A stretch of 8,508 bases of DNA, from NCBI GenBank assembly GCA_035461525.1, contig DATHVD010000008.1:1-8508 (forward strand), given 5' to 3'. The notes under the pieces are model-generated. The model was not told the origin of the DNA and ran no database searches. It saw only the letters and a list, made by a program, of their open reading frames with translations. Origin of the DNA: JAIBJN01 sp035461525. Its GTDB lineage: Bacteria > Actinomycetota > Thermoleophilia > Gaiellales > Gaiellaceae. This document shows positions 5,562 through 8,508 of the stretch, piece by piece. The position numbers and the translations under genes are program-made. How positions within the stretch are numbered: the first letter of the stretch is position 1; every line of letters starts with the position of its first letter.

Positions 5562-6143
5562 GTGCCACTCCCCCAACCCGACCACCTCCTCCTGCGGCGA
5601 GCCCAGCGGGGAGACGAGCAAGCCTTCCAGGCCATCCTCGAGATGTACGAGACGGCCGTCTTCAACTACGTCCTGCGGATGATCGGCGACCGCTCCCTCG
5701 CCGAGGACCTGACGCAGGAGATCTTCTTCCGCGTCTACCAAGGCCTCGCCGGGTTCTCCCTCCGCTGCCGCTTCACGACCTGGGTCTTTCAGATCGCCAA
5801 GAACCGCGTGCTCGACGAGCTGAGGGCCCGGGAGCGGCGGCCGCAGGCCGTGGTCGCGCTCGACGACCTGCCGCCCCTCGAGGTGCTGGACGCCCCGCCT
5901 GAGCAGGGAGAGGCGATCGACGCCGTCTGGCGCGCGGTGGCGGCGCTGAACGCCGACCTGAAGATGGCGCTGCTCCTCCGCGACGTCGTCGGCCTCTCCT
6001 ACACGGAGATCGCCGACGCGCTCGAGATCACGCTCGCCACGGTCAAGTGGCGGATCTTCAAGGCGCGCGAAGAGGTGCAGCTCGCGCTCGCGCGCGAGGG
6101 CATCGACGTCGGCCTCGGCGAGCGCGCGGTCGCCGAGACCTAG
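5562..6143 (+). CDS. ECF-type RNA polymerase sigma factor
   Basis: A 193-residue sigma-70 family protein with only regions 2 and 4, as in extracytoplasmic-function sigma factors. Region 2 spans about residues 10–90 and includes RAQRGDEQAF, the core-binding DLTQEIFFRVYQ (49–60) and the -10 recognition part around FTTWVFQIAKNRVLDELR. A proline-rich linker (about 94–115) follows. Region 4 (about 118–176) contains LLLRDVVGLSYTEIADALEI and the helix-turn-helix TLATVKWRIFKARE. No transmembrane or zinc-binding anti-sigma gene lies beside it: upstream is gpmI, and downstream is a convergent phosphoesterase. The signal it serves is therefore unknown. The GTG start is preceded by CAGG at 5550–5553, eight bases away; an earlier start would read into the promoter. 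Confidence 0.9.
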   Translation: MPLPQPDHLLLRRAQRGDEQAFQAILEMYETAVFNYVLRMIGDRSLAEDLTQEIFFRVYQGLAGFSLRCRFTTWVFQIAKNRVLDELRARERRPQAVVALDDLPPLEVLDAPPEQGEAIDAVWRAVAALNADLKMALLLRDVVGLSYTEIADALEITLATVKWRIFKAREEVQLALAREGIDVGLGERAVAET

Positions 6144-6865
6144 ATCCCGAAGGCGAGGCGGGCCGCGAGCCCTTCGGGGAGGCCGCGCTCCCTGATCTCC
6201 TCCTGCGTCCGGCCGACCGCGTAGGGAACGCGGCGGAAGACCGCCTGGCGCCGTTCGAGGTCGAGGAGGAGCCAGGCAGCGCGCGCGTCGCCGTCGCGCG
6301 GCTGCCCGACCGAGCCGGGGTTGAGGAGCCGGCGGGCGCCCGGCTCGAGCGCGACCTCCGTCAGGTCGGGGGCCGTCTCCAGCACGCCCTCGGCAAGCGC
6401 GTAGCGGAGCGCGACGTGGCTGTGCCCGACGACGACGAGCTCCTGCGAGGCGGCCTCGAGCGACGCGCGGGCGACGTCGGGCGAGAGGACGTACTCCCAG
6501 ACCGGGTCGCGCGGGCTCGCGTGGTAGAGGCCGACGCCCTCGCGCTCCCCCTGCGGGCCGAGCTTCTCGAGGTAGGCGCGCGCCGCGGGCTCCAGCACCT
6601 CGGCCGTCCAGCGGGCGCTCTCCGCCGCCTCGGGGGAGAAGACGTCGACGTCGAGCCGGCCCAGCACCGCCAGGTCGTGGTTTCCTATCAGGCAGACATC
6701 CGCCCGCTCGGCCACGAGGGCGCAGCAGCGGTTCGGGCGAGGGCCGTAGCCTACGAGGTCTCCGAGGCACCAGATCTCGTCGGGCGCTTCCCGAGCGACG
6801 GATTCGAGCACCGCTTCGAGGGCATGGAGGTTCCCGTGGATGTCAGAGAGGACGGCGACGCGCAC
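6140..6865 (-). CDS. calcineurin-like metallophosphoesterase (YfcE/MJ0936-like)
   Basis: A 241-residue soluble dimetal phosphoesterase. The full ligand set is visible: Asp8 and His10 in LSDIHGN, Asp36 in CLGDLVGYGP, Asn62–His63 in IGNHD, His115 in YHASP, and His148/His150 in VVGHSH. The C-terminal NPGSVGQPRD (from about 182) is typical of the YfcE/MJ0936 group, whose members cleave small phosphodiesters in vitro; the physiological substrate is unknown. The start is GTG (complement of 6863–6865), which puts the DIH motif at the usual position near residue 8. No Shine-Dalgarno is seen upstream. A TAACGT sequence (complement of 6875–6880) could be a -10, giving an almost leaderless mRNA. The gene overlaps the sigma factor stop by four bases and the M48 protease start by 30. 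Confidence 0.9.
   Translation of the reverse strand: MRVAVLSDIHGNLHALEAVLESVAREAPDEIWCLGDLVGYGPRPNRCCALVAERADVCLIGNHDLAVLGRLDVDVFSPEAAESARWTAEVLEPAARAYLEKLGPQGEREGVGLYHASPRDPVWEYVLSPDVARASLEAASQELVVVGHSHVALRYALAEGVLETAPDLTEVALEPGARRLLNPGSVGQPRDGDARAAWLLLDLERRQAVFRRVPYAVGRTQEEIRERGLPEGLAARLAFGI
6146..6178 (+). terminator. inverted repeat just after the sigma factor stop
   Basis: CCCGAAGG (6146–6153) and CCTTCGGG (6171–6178) form a perfect 8-bp stem with a 17-base loop, starting 2 bases after the sigma factor stop. It lies within the last codons of the convergent phosphoesterase. There is no T-run. It could end or protect the sigma transcript, but it may simply reflect GC-rich codon use. Confidence 0.33.
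6826..6830 (+). promoter_or_regulatory. ribosome binding site deciding the M48 protease start
   Basis: GGAGG stands five bases before the GTG at 6836. The alternative in-frame ATG at 6824 overlaps this motif and has only a GAGGG almost touching it, so GTG is favoured. The site lies inside the coding region of the divergent phosphoesterase. Confidence 0.6.
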
Positions 6866-8083
6866 GAGAGGCGGACGTTAGCGCGGCTCGCCGCCGTCGC
6901 GCTCGGCGTCGCGTGGCTGGCCGTCGCGGCGCTTCTCTGGCGAACGGCGACGCCATCGCTGACGCTCCCGGAGCTCGATCCGGGCGACTGGTTCGCGGCC
7001 GCGGACCTCGCCCGGATCGACGAGTACCGGGGGCCGGCCCGCGCCCTCTTCCTCGGGAGCCTCGGGGCGCAGATCGCAGTGCTCGCGGTCGTCGTCTGGA
7101 AGGCCGGGCCGCTCGCGGCGGCGCTCGGACGGGTGGGCCGGGGACGGCTGCGGACGGCGGTGCTGGTGGGCTCGGCGGTCGTTCTGGCCCTCTGGCTCGC
7201 GGTGCTTCCCTTCGGGGCGGTCTCGCACCGCCGCCGCCGCGCGTTCGGGCTCTCGGAGCAGGGGTGGGGCGGATGGCTCCGCGACCAGGCGGTCTCCTTC
7301 GGAGTCCGCGCGGCGCTCGTCGCGCTCGGGGTCGCCGGCGCCGTATGGCTGGCAGGGAGGCTGGGAGGCCGCTGGTGGCTCGCGGGCGCGCCCGCGCTGG
7401 GAGCGATCGCCGTCGTCGTGATCCTGGCCCAGCCGCTCGTCCTCGACCCGCTCTTCAACCGCTTCGAGCCGCTGCCGGACCGGGCGCTCGCCGTCGAGGT
7501 CGCGGAGCTCGCGGCGCGGCTGGGCGTGGACGTGGACGACGTCCTCGTCGCCGACGCCAGCCGGCGGACGACGACCGCGAACGCCTACGTCGCCGGCATC
7601 GGGCCGACGAAGCGCGTCGTCCTCTACGACACACTGCTCGACGGCCGCTTCACCGACGGAGAGATCCTCTCCGTCGCCGCACACGAGCTCGCCCACGTCG
7701 AGCGGAGCCACCTCTGGAAGGGGCTCGCGTGGTTCGCGCTCCTCGCCCTCCCGGGCGTCTTCCTGCTCGCCCGGGTGACGGAGCGCCGCGGCGGCCTCGC
7801 CGACCCGCGGCTCGTGCCGCTCGGGCTCGCGTTCGTCTTCGCCTGGATCCTCGTCACCGAGCCGCTCGCCAACGCAGTCTCTCGGCGCTACGAAGCCGAG
7901 GCGGACTGGCTCGCGCTCGAGGCGACGGGCGACCCGGCCGGCGCCGCCGCGCTCTCGCGCCGCTTCGTCGTCACGAGCCTCGGCGATCCGGACCCGCCCG
8001 GCTGGGTGCGGTACTGGCTGAGCACCCACCCGCCGGCCCTCGAGCGGATCGCCATGGCGGAGGCGTTCCGCGCCCGCCGGTAG
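6836..8083 (+). CDS. M48 family (Ste24/CAAX protease-like) membrane zinc metalloprotease
   Basis: A 415-residue integral membrane protease of the Ste24 type. The zinc motif HELAH is at residues 283–287, and the third ligand is Glu353 in SRRYEAEADWLA, with Asp357 also conserved. The approach to the active site, FNRFEPLPD...VLVADASRRTTTANAYVAGIG, is diagnostic of Ste24-like M48 proteins. Hydrophobic segments lie at about 15–35, 68–91, 107–129, 157–178, 180–203, 296–315 and 327–346. A charged N-terminus (DVREDGDAHERR) precedes the first. Eukaryotic Ste24 processes prenylated CAAX proteins and clears clogged translocons; bacteria lack CAAX processing, so membrane protein quality control is the more likely role here (inference). 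The 5' end overlaps the divergent phosphoesterase by 30 bases. argS starts 23 bases downstream, with no clear terminator between. Confidence 0.92.
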   Translation: MDVREDGDAHERRTLARLAAVALGVAWLAVAALLWRTATPSLTLPELDPGDWFAAADLARIDEYRGPARALFLGSLGAQIAVLAVVVWKAGPLAAALGRVGRGRLRTAVLVGSAVVLALWLAVLPFGAVSHRRRRAFGLSEQGWGGWLRDQAVSFGVRAALVALGVAGAVWLAGRLGGRWWLAGAPALGAIAVVVILAQPLVLDPLFNRFEPLPDRALAVEVAELAARLGVDVDDVLVADASRRTTTANAYVAGIGPTKRVVLYDTLLDGRFTDGEILSVAAHELAHVERSHLWKGLAWFALLALPGVFLLARVTERRGGLADPRLVPLGLAFVFAWILVTEPLANAVSRRYEAEADWLALEATGDPAGAAALSRRFVVTSLGDPDPPGWVRYWLSTHPPALERIAMAEAFRARR

Positions 8084-8093
8084 TCCGGCTCCC

Positions 8094-8099
8094 TACGAT
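8094..8099 (+). promoter_or_regulatory. candidate -10 for a leaderless argS mRNA
   Basis: TACGAT matches TATAAT at four of six positions and the TANNNT form. It ends seven bases before the GTG at 8107, which would make transcription start at or next to the start codon. No convincing -35 was found, so confidence is low. Confidence 0.25.
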
Positions 8100-8106
8100 A
8101 CGGGGC

Positions 8107-8508
8107 GTGGAAACGAGCGCAACAGCCCGGACGGCCCTCGAGCGCCTGGAGGAGGAGCTGGCGCGGATCGCCGGCGCCCCGGTCGTCCTCGAGCGGCCGG
8201 CGAAGGCGGAGCACGGGGATTACGCGACGAACGTCGCACTTCGGCTTGCCGGTGTGCAGAAGCGCCCGCCGCTCGAGCTGGCGGCAGAGCTGGCGGAGGC
8301 GGCGGTCGCGCTCCACGGCGTCGAGCGGGCCGAGACGGCGTCTCCGGGGTTCGTGAACCTCTGGCTCGACCCGGCCTGGTACGGGGAGGCGCTCGGCGAG
8401 CTGCTCGCCGCGGGCCGAGTGTACGGCGCGGGCTCGGCGACGGCACCCGAGCACGTCCAGGTGGAGATGGTCTCTGCTAACCCGACGGGACCGATCACGG
8501 TCGCCGCC
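8107..8508 (+). CDS. argS: arginyl-tRNA synthetase, N-terminal part (cut by window end)
   Basis: The first 134 residues of a class I arginyl-tRNA synthetase, which charges tRNA-Arg in the cytosol. The N-terminal additional domain, which in this family contacts the tRNA elbow, is recognisable from KAEHGDYATNVALRLA (about residues 34–49) and SPGFVNLWL. The catalytic domain then begins with VEMVSANPTGP (119–129). Here the family normally continues with the HIGH signature (for example LHVGH or IHIGG), but the window reads I-T-V-A-A at residues 130–134, lacking the ATP-binding histidine. The start is GTG at 8107 with only a weak GGGG upstream; no ATG, GTG or TTG in frame between the protease stop and it competes. 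Identity as argS is firm. About three quarters of the gene is outside the window. Confidence 0.92.
   Translation, partial: METSATARTALERLEEELARIAGAPVVLERPAKAEHGDYATNVALRLAGVQKRPPLELAAELAEAAVALHGVERAETASPGFVNLWLDPAWYGEALGELLAAGRVYGAGSATAPEHVQVEMVSANPTGPITVAA

Noticed and set aside
6047..6835. In-frame extension upstream of the M48 protease
   Set aside because: It runs antisense through the phosphoesterase. The translation is charged and unlike any protease N-terminus, whereas a GGAGG-preceded GTG at 6836 gives the expected membrane protein.
8076..8089. GCCGG–TAGT–CCGGC stem-loop at the protease stop
   Set aside because: A five-base stem in such GC-rich DNA is expected by chance. It lacks a T-run, so I do not call a terminator.

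Overview
The window is very GC-rich, and almost all of it is coding sequence of one compact bacterial chromosome. The order whiA–gap–pgk–tpiA, the high-GC codon use, the frequent GTG starts and the SANPTGPI stretch of the arginyl-tRNA synthetase point to an Actinomycetota genome. I infer a deep branch such as Thermoleophilia (Gaiella or Solirubrobacter relatives), but I cannot confirm that without a search. No phage, IS element, CRISPR array, rRNA or tRNA was seen.

Layout. (1) 1–673: the 3' two thirds of whiA. (2) 674–1095: a 422-base non-coding gap with a GC hairpin just after whiA and a candidate promoter and ribosome binding site for gap. (3) 1096–5517: a lower-glycolysis operon, gap–pgk–tpiA–gpmI, all on + and tightly packed. 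It covers the four steps linking triose phosphates to 2-phosphoglycerate. The gap–pgk junction holds a degenerate second copy of the last 51 bases of gap and an 11-bp-arm perfect palindrome. The pgk–tpiA gap carries phased 11-bp repeats in front of a possible internal promoter. (4) 5562–6143: an ECF-type sigma factor with its own promoter-like sequence and no visible anti-sigma partner. (5) 6140–6865 (minus): a calcineurin-like metallophosphoesterase, tail-to-tail with the sigma gene and sharing a CTAG at the stops. (6) 6836–8083: a Ste24-type M48 membrane metalloprotease whose 5' end overlaps the 5' end of the divergent phosphoesterase. (7) 8107–8508: the start of argS, cut by the window edge.

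How the genes work together: GapDH, PGK, TIM and cofactor-independent PGM form one metabolic block. WhiA upstream is part of a conserved actinobacterial/Firmicute neighbourhood rather than the pathway itself. The sigma factor, phosphoesterase, protease and argS are separate units.

No clearly new multi-gene system was found. The oddities most worth checking are the partial duplication with palindrome at gap–pgk, the missing HIGH-type signature in ArgRS, a PGK shortened by two internal deletions, and the phased repeats before tpiA.
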